Shown here: positions 11,207 through 22,435 of the stretch, piece after piece
How the letters are laid out: every line of letters begins with the position of its first letter
Numbering within the stretch: position 1 is the first letter of the stretch
Assembly (NCBI GenBank): GCA_963556695.1
Contig: CAUWAG010000012.1
Location: 3,038,001 to 3,102,000, forward strand
Origin: Anthostomella pinea
Lineage: Eukaryota; Ascomycota; Sordariomycetes; Xylariales; Xylariaceae
Length of the DNA stretch: 64,000 bases
Direction: 5' to 3'
The notes under the pieces: model-generated
The model's input: the letters and a program-made list of their open reading frames with translations, nothing else
Databases searched by the model: none
Told to the model about the DNA's origin: nothing
Translations under genes and position numbers: made by a program

Positions 11207-11215
11207 CTAACATGT
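11207..11215. repeat. Target-site duplication, LINE-A copy 1 (right)
   Basis: ctaacatgt, matching 10304-10312. Confidence 0.75.
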
Positions 11216-11486
11216 GATTCCACAGGACGACATCATAACAAGGCTAAGTACGCCACTGTTATGATATCTGACACATGATGATTCCTGTAACGTAACCTTG
11301 CTGATGAGAACAGATTGCGACAAGGTGCTCTAAATGCAAAGTTAAACATCGGGCCTCACTTTGCTGGCCAGGCTGGCCTCTCCACGGACTGTGGAGAAAG
11401 CAGGTACATGATCGTCATGATATAGGGGCTGTTCACTGCCCGTAGTGGAAGTTTGAAATCATTATGGATCATTTTATCGGTGGAGT

Positions 11487-11553
11487 AATCACTCTGGAAT
11501 AAGCATTAATGGTGGCATATAAGAATGTACCTGCTTATTCTAGGGTGCTCATT
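11487..11553. repeat. Small hairpin element, MITE-like
   Basis: AATCACTCTGGAATAAGCA (11487-11505) faces its near-inverse TGCTTATTCTAGGGTGCTCATT (11532-11553) across a 26-base loop. A second hairpin with the same arm sequence occurs at 24438-24507. The flanks from 11216 to 11672 contain no recognisable gene. Confidence 0.5.
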
Positions 11554-11712
11554 TCATCGTCTATACCTTACCATGGGGGGGCTCTCGAAGTGCGCGGACG
11601 GAGACTTATGGGAGTGGTGGTATATTGATTTAATACGCCATTCTCATCTGCTGCCCTAGTTACCGCCAAGTGTCACACCTGACGCCGTTGGGGCTTCTTG
11701 TCTGGTAGGGCC

Positions 11713-12010
11713 TTAGACTGGATAGCAGCACCTGTATCGATATACGACAAAACCCACGAGAATGAACGAAAGTGCCAGGACCGCCAGAATGATCCCAATT
11801 GTCGCCTCGGTAGATATCCCTTTAGACACAAGTGTTCGTGTCCAAAAATCGGGCTCATATGCCACTGTTTGCGGTCTCTCGAAACGTCGATACGCTCCCA
11901 TTTTGGTCGAAATCTAGTTCTGGCGCTCCTGGATGAACTCGTCGATCTTGATGAGGTTTCGTGGAATGTGCCGTGTCGGGTACGGGCAGAGGCTTTTGGA
12001 AGCTTTTGAC
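11713..12010 (-). pseudogene. Membrane protein fragment with one TM helix
   Basis: Two overlapping minus-strand frames. The one at 11901-11713 reads a short extracellular part and a strong membrane helix (IGIILAVLALSFILVGFVVY), ending RYRCCYPV. The frame upstream (about 12010-11905) reads TRHIPRNLIKIDEFIQERQN and is separated from it by a TAG. The hydrophobic segment is convincing. No family is recognised, and the gene lacks a start, so it is probably a relic. Confidence 0.3.
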
Positions 12011-12329
12011 ATTATCCGCACTTTTGCTAAATATATATAGATTTGTCTGGCTTTTGGGCAATTACCAACTACGTGCAGGCTTATGATTGCTCTAGACTCA
12101 ACTACCTGTCATCGTTACTTTGCATCTGTTCGGTTTGTCTCGCCTGTATCATATGAGTAGCAAAATCGGTGACAAGTCACCACCGGTCGACAGTCAAAAA
12201 CGTCTTCCTCATCAATCGTCACAAAAAACTTTCGAGGCATTAAAAAGTGAATATCCCTTGACGTATCAAGACTGTGAGTTGCGGCTCCAGAGATGTGACA
12301 GCCAGCACAAGCTGTTAGAAAGGAAATTC

Positions 12330-12719
12330 CACGGACACAGAACTACCCAGCCTGCTCCCCGAACAGGGCTTCCATCTGACTCAACTTCCATTGCTACAAC
12401 AAGAGGATTGTATCCTAGATTGCGTAGATGATGGAGAGCGCCCATGGACAACAAGCAGATGGTCGGAGACCACCTCACTAGGTACGACGGCCAATATGGG
12501 AGAGGCGGAAGGTGTGCAACCTGGACTGGGGGAGCTTTTCAGGTTAAGCACCCAAGAGTTTAGCCATTAAAGTTACAGCACCTACGATTAGCCTGCCATT
12601 CAACATCGGCGATAACGACCTTGGTAGGGTTCACGTCCGCGTCAAAGGGTACAATCAACCCCCTGAAGTCTCGTACGGCATGTCTCTATCCATTCTTGGG
12701 TATCAATCCAATGGAGTAA
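12330..12719 (+). pseudogene. Unrecognised coding fragment ended by an LTR
   Basis: Two consecutive open stretches lie in different frames. The first (12330-12567) reads LPSLLPEQGFHLTQLPLLQ and an acidic tail. The second (12552-12719) reads LPFNIGDNDLGRVHVRVKG and SYGMSLSILGYQSNGV. The second runs straight into the LTR-like repeat at 12725. They may be exons or frameshifted parts of a host gene disrupted by that insertion. No family recognised. Confidence 0.3.
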
Positions 12720-12724
12720 GCACC

Positions 12725-13220
12725 TGTTACAAACCAACAAAGACATACAGGGGAAGAGGCCCGATGGCAGGCCCAACGGAAGAGACAGGGACAGAAGAGA
12801 ACCAGGAAGACACACAGACCACAGACCAAGAGCAAGGATCACGTGACCCAGGTATCACGTGACGGATATGCTGGATCATACATATCCAACATATCCACCT
12901 CATCAGTGAGGGAGAGATTGGATATATAAGGATGAATATTTCCTAGTTAGACAGATAGACAGTCTCTATCTTAGTGATCAATCTAAGCATCTTAGCCAAC
13001 CCTAAGGTGAGAGAAATCTCCTGACGACTCGACTCCGAAGTGAACCCAGTTCAGACCAAGCCCCAGCATCTGGAGGTGTGTGGTTCGATTTCACCTTCGG
13101 GCATAAATTATGGTTTTTTTTTAACTTGGATTTGGCAAGCCATCTTGAATGCCTATATCAGAGTATTTATTGCACTTATGCGAAATTCACCTCTAGGCTT
13201 GCGGAGCGAGGGGTGTAACG
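12725..13220 (+). repeat. Solo LTR-like element (about 496 bp)
   Basis: It begins TGTTACAAACC and ends GGGGTGTAACG, so the termini are inverted (TGTTAC / GTAAC+G for A). Inside, GGATATATAAGGATG resembles a TATA box, followed by a C/T-rich transcribed part. The 3' part (CTTGCGGAGCGAGGGGTG) looks like fungal gypsy LTR ends. No 5-bp target duplication was found (left gcacc, right ttaca), so the boundaries are tentative. Confidence 0.5.
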
Positions 13221-13644
13221 TTACAGAGACTTTTGGAGGTTTAGTGACTTTCATGTCCATCCGCACCTTCCTGCTGATCGTTCGAGTGCATCGACTAACT
13301 CTCTAGGAATTCTCGTAGACGTCGGTGAAATGAAACGTTAAGCCTTCCGCGTCCAGAGAGGTCGGGTGGCTTGCTATTCCGGCTTTCTCAATATTGGGTA
13401 TTGCCATACCAACACAGTGTCGTGATGCCACCCTCGTCTTCGCCTAGTCGACCATTCGACCCGCTGCCTTGATGACTCACTGTGTTTGATGGGCTGTAAC
13501 GGCTTCGAAAATAGAGGCTTGGGAGGTTCATTCGTGACGCCAGTGATTCGATCATCAGCAACGCACTCGAGGACCGGCTTTAGATGCTGATCGGATGCTC
13601 AAAAAGTTTGCCAAATAAAGCACCTTCACTAGTTGTCCACCAAA
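13221..13644. other. Intergenic, nothing recognised
   Basis: Only short frames; no convincing product. Confidence 0.4.
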
Positions 13645-14982
13645 TCATGCACCTAGCTTGGTTGTCACGTTCCACTCATGTTTCACCATGATCTCGCCCT
13701 GTTTAGACAGGACCGGCGAATTCCAAGTGCCGAACTCCTCATCTACCCTGTGCCCAACAATGGCCGCCTCGTAAGCAGGGCCTACAGGCCGCGACTCGAG
13801 CTGCGATGTATTGTCAAGGCTAGACTGGAAGCGCGACTTCTGCTTTCATCTGTGGGCCGATACTGCACCCCTCCACGTAGTCGACTGCCCACGCGCCGTA
13901 CTGGTCCTCGAATATTTCGATCGTCGTAGCAGGGGCCGCAGGAGCGGGATGCACGAGAGCGTCACGGCTACACTGCATTCGAGCGCACTGTATTCCATTG
14001 CTCATGTTGCGCCGGAGGTGATATCACCAAAGTCCACGTCGACAATGGCGACCAAACGCGCAATACCGACGGCAGTGGTACTAAATCCGATCGAACATCA
14101 GCAGGCGGATAAAACAAAACAGTGCATAAGGGACCACCCACAAGATACCCAGGGCGAACATTGCTATCAGCACTACCTTTTTGTACGTTGCCATCTGGAT
14201 CTTGCTGAGATCATACACGGGCAGCGTGAGGACAACAGCGTCTGTGAGGATATTGACGACGCCCGCGCTCTTCCAACTTGCCAGCTGGTCGCCACAGTAT
14301 CCACCAGGGATTGCTCTGTCCCAGTTGAAGGCGAGGGGTTGGCAGAGCAAGAATGTGACGAAGAGGGTCGCGATACCCCACAGTGTGACTATTGCTTGTG
14401 TCCCTCGGCACGCTACCATCATGGACGTCGTAGGAAAAATTGTGCGGTATAATTCGAGAATAGAGAAGCTTCGTAAGGGTGATCGAAACGGTGTAGACCA
14501 GTTGGACACTGAATAGGAACTGGTTCCGGTTACTATCAAGTCAGCTATCAGACAGGACCAAGTAGGGTGAGCTCAAGTACTGGGTCGGAAGGCATCTACT
14601 TTCGAGGACTCCATCACTTTGCCCGGTCCGAATGCCTTGACAACATCGGTCATGTGATAACTCATTCCAAGGCATTACGCAGCTAAGATCGTTAAACCGA
14701 AGGTCACAGAAAGAGCGCCTCTCGAGATGACGACTCACAGACTATCAACGCGATCTGGTAGCCAGTCGCAAGGCTGGTTTACTCTCGTTAGCATTAGTTC
14801 TGCCGTGATGAGTCGTGTGTCGAACCCACGCAAGATGGGATGATGAGAAAAATTAAGTTTGCGATGAGAGATCATTCGCGCTGCCAGTCGGAGAACGACG
14901 GCCACTGCGGAACAAAAGCAGCGACAACGCATATCGCAAGTATCGCTTGCTGCGGAGGGCCAATGGGTAGTTGGGAAGCCAT
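13645..14982 (-). pseudogene. Fungal rhodopsin-domain (PTH11-type) membrane receptor, broken
   Basis: The start ATG at 14982 opens MASQLPIGPPQQAILAICVV (first helix). A frameshift follows, then VLRLAARMISHRKLNF. Further frames give QFLFSVQLVYTVSITLTK (near 14520-14467), a frameshift near 14460, then ELYRTIFPTTSMM. The best-preserved part (about 14440-14150) reads IVTLWGIATLFVTFLLCQPL, W.RAIPGGYCGDQ and NILTDAVVLTLPVYDL. The last helix region reads GIARLVAIVDVDFGDIT and SVAVTLSCIPLLRPLL. This order matches the fungal rhodopsin-like domain family of seven-helix proteins. TGG has become TGA at 14004-14002. A likely intron (GTACTTG..TAG) lies near 14585-14538. Several frameshifts plus one stop make it a pseudogene. 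Confidence 0.82.
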
Positions 14983-15893
14983 GGTATGAAGGCGATTCAA
15001 CGGAAATCATGCGGAAGTGTTCAAACCGGCGCATGGCGAATCGGGAGGGGGACGACGTTGTTTGATATACCGAGAGTGCATTTTCTTCGCTTGGAAACGA
15101 CAAGTCAAACAGTTGACGAAAAAGAGATATTTCGCTCATCGCACGCAAGAGAGCAATTTTGGTGCGACCTACCAGGTTGTCGAAATGGGCTGGACCTGCG
15201 TTGAAGTAGAGGTAAAGCTGATAGGTCATAAACCTCTTTCCCTGTACAGGAGCGTTGCATTCCGTCTTCGGCTCAGGACCGCATTGATATGCTGCCCGCA
15301 TACGGCATTACGTCCCGCATGGTCTGACCATTCCGATCAACGGCAAAACAGAAGTAGAATCTAGTTGTAGACGACCGTGGTCAGCTTTATCTAAACCGAC
15401 ACTCTAATAACTCAGCGACATTCTCTGAAGACGATATCCCTCATCTGCATAGGTAACGGGCTATTACTAATGCATCCCGTTTCTTTTTCTTGGTCAGAAT
15501 TTCAGCATTGAGGAGCGGTGAGAAACCCCGGCTTCAATGTCGCCTCTGGAAGTGGCCGGGACGCGGCTGTGCGCGGTCTTTGGGTGAAGCAACCGAGATG
15601 ATTGCCGGGCCGTTTATGATCGCCGGGACCAGGTTGTCGGGATGCCGAACCCTTTCAAGTGGGCCTATTCGTCAACGGCTGCGTTGACTTATCTGAGGAT
15701 CCATACTCCAGGGTGTGATACCACCTTGTCGGGTATGATACCACCTTGTGTGTCAGACCCCCAGTGACCCCGCGTTTCTCATGCTTTGGTAAAGATTAGA
15801 GAAGCAAGAACCCTCGCACTTTCTTGACTCAGCCAACACACGATACTCACTCGAGCGAACATAACTGCATAACAAGCATCGGCAACTTACGTG
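14983..15893. other. Intergenic between divergent receptor relic and P450
   Basis: No gene recognised. A 20-bp unit, gtgataccaccttgt-like, is repeated twice at about 15714-15750. It is presumably the shared promoter region of the two divergent genes. Confidence 0.4.
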
Positions 15894-17736
15894 ATGGAGG
15901 TGTTGCGCAGCCAGGGCTGGCCGGCTATTGTAGCACAGACTCTCGTGGTGTTTGTGCTCACTGTTCTCCTGAGGCGTGTTTGGTTCAGCCCGATAGCAGA
16001 TATCCCCGGTCCGCGATGGGCGGCGCTGACACGCCTTTGGCATATGGTATGTATGGAAAATATTGCTTTTCTGCTTCTTCTAGGAACTGGTCCTACTGGT
16101 CTGCGGAAAGATGACAACATAGAACCAGTACCATATATGGACTGGGCACCAAAATCTCACCTTGATCTGCACGCGAAGCATGGTGCGTGTCTCACTCTAC
16201 CAACATCCTACGGGCTGGAGAACTGACGGCGCGGAGGCGACTTCGTCCGCATCGCGCCGAACGGAGTGAGCATTACTCACCCCGCGGCTATCAAATCACT
16301 TATCCTCACGCCTCAATATAAGGTAGGCCTTTCACCGCGGTGTCGATGAACAAGACGTTCTGACCGCGCCGTAGGGCCATTTCTACAACATCATGAAATT
16401 CCCCGACTGGAGGACTCCCCTACCCCTGTCAATTCTGGATCCCAAGGCTAAAGCAGAGATGAATCGACGCCTGGCTTCAGCGTACCCCATGAGCAATGTA
16501 ATCAAGTCCGAGGAACAAATTTCTCGTCTCGTCGAAAAGTTGACGGGGTGGATGGACCAGCATGCGTCGACTCACGAGCCCATGGACCTAGCCAAGTTTT
16601 TGACCTTCACAGCCTTTGACGTCGTAGGCGAAGTCGTTTTCTCTAGGCCATTCGGGTTCCTCGAACAGGGTGTTGATATAGGAGACTCCATATCGCAGAC
16701 TATGAAGTTCGAGGGCTATATCTCGGTCGCCGCCTTTGCCCAGTGGCTGCATAACTCCCGTGAGAATCTTCCCCTCGTATAAAGGTGGTCGAATGCGAGC
16801 TGACCCGAAGTGCGTAGTTGTTGCGAACCCTTTCATCACCTGGCTGGACATCATGCCCACGAACTACCTGTCGAAGACGTCTAACAAGGCGCTGGAGGAG
16901 CACAAGGCGAACCAAGATGCTCGTTTCGACTACGTCGCGCACTGGCTCAAGACGCACGAGGAGCACCCTGAACGCCTGAGTTACCGGGACGTGCAAGCGG
17001 CCGTGATGGCAAACGTAGGGTTCGTATCCAGGCCCGCTCCCACTGCATCATAGATACTGACCACGACGACACCTATTTAGCGCCGGCTCAGACACTGTAT
17101 CCTGTGCCCTCCAGTCCTTCATCTACCATGCGATCAGGCACCCCAACGCCTGGAGCCGCATGCGACAGGAGATCGACGAAGCCAGAAGCAAGGAGGGAGC
17201 GTGCACTGACCGTGTGGTCACCTACGCTGACGCCCAGAAGCTGCCGTACCTGCAAGCCTGCATCAAAGAGGCGCTGCGCATATTCCACCCGGTGCCGATG
17301 GGCACGGCGCGAGTCGTCCCGAAGCAGGGCATCGTCATCGGCGGGCGCGCGCTCCCTGCCGGCACGACCGTGTCATTGAACACGTTCAGCATGAACCTGT
17401 CGACCGACGTGTGGGGGGCGGATGCCAAAGAGTTCAAGCCCGAGAGGTGGTTGAAAGAGGACAGTGCTCAGCTGGAGAAGCCGTTCATACCGGTAAGTAG
17501 TCCAAGTATTCCTGCGCTTTACAGTTCATGTCTGACGACCGCAGTTCTCCGGAGGCATTGGCGCGTGTGTCGGCCAGCATTTGGCCAGAATCGAGCTGTC
17601 CAAAATCCTGGCGACCATTGTCCGTGACTTTAATATTCGCCAGGTCGATCCGAAGCAAAAGTGGAGTTATCATGCGTATTTCACCACGGTGCCTGGCGGT
17701 TGGCCGGTATACGTAGAGAAGCGGGAGGCCGCGTAA
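15894..17736 (+). CDS. Cytochrome P450 monooxygenase, apparently complete
   Basis: The ATG at 15894 gives an N-terminal membrane anchor (VFVLTVLLRRVWF), then the proline hinge IADIPGPRWAALTRLWH. Introns with good signals are 16183-16236, 16323-16374, 16760-16817, 17020-17080 and 17493-17544. All keep the frame. Family marks: I-helix AGSDT (about 17081-17100), K-helix EALR, PERW, and the haem loop FSGGIGACVG with the Cys codon at 17566-17568. The stop is at 17734-17736. The protein is close to the usual 500 residues. About 25 extra residues after LWHM (16047-16122) contain GTATGT and several AGs but no in-phase splice pair. That segment may be an unspliced or mutated intron. The sequence resembles fungal pisatin-demethylase-like P450s in general style. 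Its substrate is unknown. Confidence 0.88.
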
Positions 17737-17889
17737 GATGATGCAGCCTCAAGCTCGGCTGGCTTGGTGAAGTTCAGAGTTCTGGACATAAGCCAGGTGA
17801 CTAGTTGTTGGATATCATACAAGGCTTAAGCTTTCGGGGCTGAATGCGCTAATGGGCTTATACTTTCCAACATTCAGATGGCGTCATTA

Positions 17890-17894
17890 TCATA
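17890..17894. repeat. Target-site duplication of copia element (left)
   Basis: tcata, identical to 24156-24160. Confidence 0.92.
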
Positions 17895-18080
17895 TGTGAG
17901 CAGAATCCATCTGTGTATGTAAGCATGATGAGGCTGCCAGTTGCCGTGTCGGGTGACACAGGCTCCGTGGCCCCCATATATAGCGATCGCACACCAGAAC
18001 AGAGTAGATAGACCTTTTCCTGAATACAACAACGCTGTACCGTTCATCACGCACTCATCGGATCCGGGATATTGCTCTCA
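17895..18080 (+). repeat. 5' LTR of copia element
   Basis: TGTGAGCAG...TTGCTCTCA, 186 bp. It contains the TATATAGCG promoter-like motif at about 17978. It differs from the 3' LTR at six positions, with C or G here where the other has T or A. Confidence 0.93.
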
Positions 18081-18090
18081 TGGTAGCATC
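18081..18090 (+). promoter_or_regulatory. Copia primer-binding site
   Basis: TGGTAGCATC lies directly after the LTR. TGGTAGC is complementary to the GCTACCA 3' end of fungal initiator-Met tRNA. This is the usual copia primer. Confidence 0.65.
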
Positions 18091-18210
18091 TCTACAGTTC
18101 TGAACGATATCATTGACGAGAGCTCCCCCCTTTCCGACCCCCTGTCTGAGCGATACCTACACCATTGACCCCTTTCTGGTGCTAATAAGCGTTCTTTCTG
18201 TCATTATTGC

Positions 18211-19981
18211 ATGTCATACGAAGACAAATAGCGACAAGTGATTGGCAATCTGTTGGACCGCGCCAACTATCTTGAAGCCATATTCAGGACGATGGCCGAA
18301 CAAGATACTGCCCTCCTGGCAGATTGCGACGCTGAGGTGAAGTGTCTGCGAGATCAGATCGAGCAAATGATCATCGAGAGAAACGAAACAACTATTGCCC
18401 GAGATGAGGCAAACCTCGCAAGTGAGGAAACTGCTCGTGTGAACGAACAGATGAGGGCGAACTTCTCCAAGGATCTCAAGGAGATCAAGGAGACGATGGA
18501 GGCGATAAAGAAGCGCTCTTCGAGTTCGAGAGCTGCTAATCCTGACGCTGCTGAGAGTCCTCAGAGCGATCACAGGCCTGTTTCTCCGCTGAGATTCACG
18601 AGGGCATGGTTATCTACCCCATCTCCCTTCCCTTCAACCAACCCGTTTGCGCGTGACGTTAGGTTCGCAAACGACACTGCAAACAACCACAGTGAACACG
18701 TCATCTTCTCATCAGACGAAGAGGGCGATCAGGAGTGAGTCGACCCCAGTAACTCCTCAAGTGTAGAGGAAGTGATCGAAAGCCCCGCCGTCAGACTGGC
18801 GCACGAGGCATACGAGAAGGCTGTCGCCACCACCAAGAGCGCCGCCAAGGAGAAGAAGAAGGACTCAGTCAAGTCCAAGGTCAAGGCTGAGAGGAAGCCA
18901 TTCGCGTTTGAAGACTCCTCCGAGAGCGAGATTCCGTTGCCCAGATCAAAAGGCAAACGGAAGGTTGTTCGCTTTGAGGATCTGACCACTGACGAATCCA
19001 TCACCGACTTAAACGACGATCCTTCAGATGATTCGTCGTCGTCATCATCCTCAAGCTCCTCGTCGTCAGAAAACAAGATCTTGATAGGATCACACAGGAA
19101 GCGCAAAGAAGCGCGCCACAAGACGAAGCTTGAGAAGGTCGAGAGCGAGTGCAAGCTCAAGTGGAAGCGCTTCAGCTTCAAGCCTGACAAGGAGGCCTAT
19201 CTCAAGGGCCCCGGCAACTGGGAGAGATATAGACAAGCTCTCTTCCTTGCACTGTACGATATCGGTTGGGAAGACGACATGAAGCTCACCGATCGTGACA
19301 ACGTTCATCTGGCGAAGTACATTATCGAGAACTGCAAGCCGGAACCAATGGAGTTGGTCTCAGGGCTCCGAAGCGGCACGAAGATGCTCAAAACGTTTGC
19401 CAGAACGTGGAAGGACACCGGGAAGGTGTACCAGCGAGGTCTTTGGAGAGACCTAATGGGGCTCCAATACGATGGCAAGGACCCCACCAAGCACACGGCT
19501 ACCTTTGTTTGTCTCGTTCATCAGATTCGAGACTCTGGATCGGACCTGGATCACGAGCAACAGGTCACAATGTTCTTGATCAGTACGGAAAAGAACGCTG
19601 GAGACTGGAATAAGACCACCAGCAAGGTCATTCGCTCCATGAAGAGGGTGAAGCTCCAGTTCCTGATTGACGACTTCACCAACAAGTTCAGGTCGAAGAT
19701 CGGCAAGAATAACACTCCCCGAGGTGACAACAACAGCCACAACGCCGAATCTGACAATAACGGCGGTGGCCGAGGGAGAGGCAACGGCAGAGGCCGTGGA
19801 GGTCGAGGCCGTGGTGGCCGCAGTGGCCGTGGGGGCAATAACAACCGCGGAGACAATCAGGGATCCCGCGAATAGGACGCTGACGGCAAGCCCAAGTGCC
19901 GCAACTGTGGCAAATGGGGCCATATGAGACGCGACTGTACGAAACGTCAGCAAGATCAGCAACAACAGCCATCATAATAAC
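18211..19981 (+). pseudogene. Copia gag with zinc knuckle
   Basis: The ATG at 18211 is followed after six codons by TAG (18229-18231), probably from CAG. The frame continues as a coiled-coil-rich segment to TGA at 18736-18738. It then runs at 18739-19875 through an acidic/serine-rich linker, the capsid-like GPGNWERYRQALFLALYDIG region and an Arg/Gly-rich tail, to TAG at 19873-19875. The zinc knuckle CRNCGKWGHMRRDC (C-x2-C-x4-H-x4-C) follows at about 19897-19938, and TAATAA comes soon after. Gag forms the particle and the knuckle binds RNA. All frames are in phase, so the stops look like point mutations rather than frameshifts. Confidence 0.85.
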
Positions 19982-20779
19982 AACAGTCTGGTGGCAATGC
20001 TCAGAAGGTTGAGCTTGAGGCAAATATACCACCAGGACTGGAGTTCGCGAAGGGGACGCGTGCCGGTGGAGGCACGTTCGCCTGCGAGGGAGATCCTGAG
20101 AGCCTCCTCGAGCTATTCAGAGACTATGATCGAGAGATGGCTGCTCGGATCGCTGCTGTTAAGATTGAGACTGGCGTTGCGCAGTCAGCGCTGATGGATT
20201 CGGATAGCCTCTTCGAGCTCTTCAGTGAATATGATGCCGAAATGGCCCTGAGAGGCGCAGAATCGGCCGATCAACACGAAGAAGGCGTCCATATTAAGGA
20301 AGCCCTGGAGAGCTCAATGAGTGCTATAGCACACCTAATGGAGGCTCGCTCCTGAGTCACGCTTATGCATGAAGAGGATCTTGTGTGATACGGGCGCAAA
20401 CGTCACAATCACCAACGAAGAAGACGATATAGAGCCAGGCACCATGATCGATATACGCTCCAAGCGATATACCATTCGAACAGGTGCTGGCCCCGTCCTC
20501 ATGGACAAGATCGGCGTGATCAGATGGGATTTCACCGGTCCTGGCGGTCAGAAGACAACCGCAAAGTTCAACTATGGCCTGTTTTGCAATGTCTTCCCGT
20601 TAAAGATCTTCTCTGGAGAGATCTTTTATCGCGGAGGAGGCCAGATCCAAGGGAACAACTTGGTGAATCCAGATGGCATGGTCTTGACGATTATTAACGT
20701 ACCAAGGCGAGGATTCCTGTTGTGGGAATACGGTCAGCAAGAGCCTGCTATCCGATCCCCCAGACCAGCAGATCAATGA
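19982..20779 (+). pseudogene. Copia protease and preceding spacer
   Basis: The spacer (19982-20355) contains a duplicated acidic unit, ESLLELFRDYDREMA and DSLFELFSEYDAEMA, about 110 bp apart. The protease follows in frame at 20369-20779, with the active-site CDTGANVTITNE (DTG at 20387-20395) and GPVLMDKIGVI. It is an aspartic protease that cleaves the Gag-Pol polyprotein. A TGA (20353-20355) separates the spacer from the protease, so the polyprotein is interrupted. Confidence 0.8.
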
Positions 20780-20794
20780 GGATGCGAGCTGGGG

Positions 20795-22435
20795 ATGGCA
20801 ATCGGTCAGATCAACGAGTTAAGGGAGGTACTTCTCTCGTGTTCCGTTGACGGCATTTTTGTGGTGTCAGACGAGCTTTGGAGAAGGCTCGTCCTCTGGC
20901 ACAGACGCCTTTGCCACCCCAGCACCGAACGATTGATATGGATTATCAAACGCACCACAGGAATTGATCTAAACCCTGATCAGGTCGTCTGGATTCTGTG
21001 CATCGCTTGTGATCGAGCCAAGATCACCAAGATACCATCGAAGGATCTCCAAGAGAGAGGGCGATACGTCGGAGAGATCCTCTAGGTGGATACCGGAGAG
21101 ATTAAGCCCATCTCCGTCGAGAGTAAGCGGTATTTCACCCTAATCGTCGAGGACGTCAGCAGATTTCGAGAGTTCTTCACGCACAAGACGAAGGATGAAG
21201 CTTCCGAGGCCCTGATCGGGAGGATGAGATGGATATCAGAGACCCTCAAGGCACTCCCTCCACAACCAGATAGAAGCAGACGTCGAATAAAGACGCTGCG
21301 CCTGGATGGAGGTCGCAAATTTGGCATGTCAGCGATGAAACAAGCCTGTAATGACGAGGGAGTCACCCTAATCACCTCCATGCCACACAATCAGTATCAG
21401 AATGGCGTTGCTAAGCGAGGGATTCGCTTCTTGCAAGACGAGGCGAGGGCAACACACCTACAAATGCGAATTCCGAGCTTTTTATGGGATCACGTGTGCA
21501 CTGCAACATCGATCATCCTCAACCAAACGGGCCAATTAACAGTCGACGATACGCCCCTCAAGATCTTCTGGGACGCACTCGAACCCCACAATAATAACAG
21601 GCCCGATCTCAGCGAAGCAAAGATTATCGGATTGCGCTGTGTTATTTATATTGACGCGCAAAATTGCGTCACCGCTGAGAAGATGGAAGCGCGAGGCGCT
21701 AAGGGGATGTTCCTGGGATACGAAGGGGATCATAACTACGTCGTTTGGTTGATCAATGGAAACAGGTTTCTTCGAACACCACACGTCTATTTCTACGAAT
21801 TAACAGGCGAAGCCGATACCGACGCCCCCAATCCGAAAGACCTCGTACGATCTCTCCCCCGTCACATCCAGCAGCGCCTCCGCCACCGATCGAAGGCCAA
21901 GGGCTACATAAAGAACAAGGACGAGAATATCGTGGAGGAGGATATCACAGATAAAGAAGACGGCTCTCTGAAGAAGAAACGAGGCTGCCCGAAGAAGACA
22001 ACCCCTGTCTTTTCCTTTCCAGACGAATCTCCTATCATCGTATTTGCCGCCTGTGCTGTCCTTAAAGAGGGCGAGAGAGGCTCGCTTGACAACGAATTTG
22101 ACGCGAATTTCGGCGGCTTCTATGTGGGAGATGACATACATACACTGGAGGAGGAGCTCAATCGCACTCTCGCTCAAGAGCTGCTAGATTACGAGCGTCA
22201 GGAGATCTTCGGTGATCTCTCTGAGAAAGAATACTACACTAAGCTGTCAGACGCGTACGCTCTCCTCGTCGCAAATGCTGATGATCCCACATTCAAAGAA
22301 GCCATATCAGGGCCTGAGCGCGAGCTCTGGATCAAGGCCATCTTCGTGGAGATCCGGGAGAATCTCGAGAGGGGAACTTTCAAGTTCCGACCACCAACAG
22401 ATGCTATCTTGGGACACCTTATCGATGCCAAATAG
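20795..22435 (+). pseudogene. Copia integrase
   Basis: Zinc-binding HHCC: WHRRLCHPS and CIACDRAK at about 20898-21015. An in-frame TAG at 21083-21085 separates this from the core, which starts VDTGEIKP (first Asp). The second Asp is in LRLDGGRKFG. Thirty-five residues later, where the catalytic Glu of DD35E belongs (NG-A-E-R), the sequence has Lys (NGVAKRG, codon AAG 21413-21415, one G-to-A change from GAG). The C-terminal chromatin-associated part reads GAKGMFLGYEG. The frame ends with TAG at 22433-22435. Even with readthrough this enzyme should be inactive. Confidence 0.87.
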
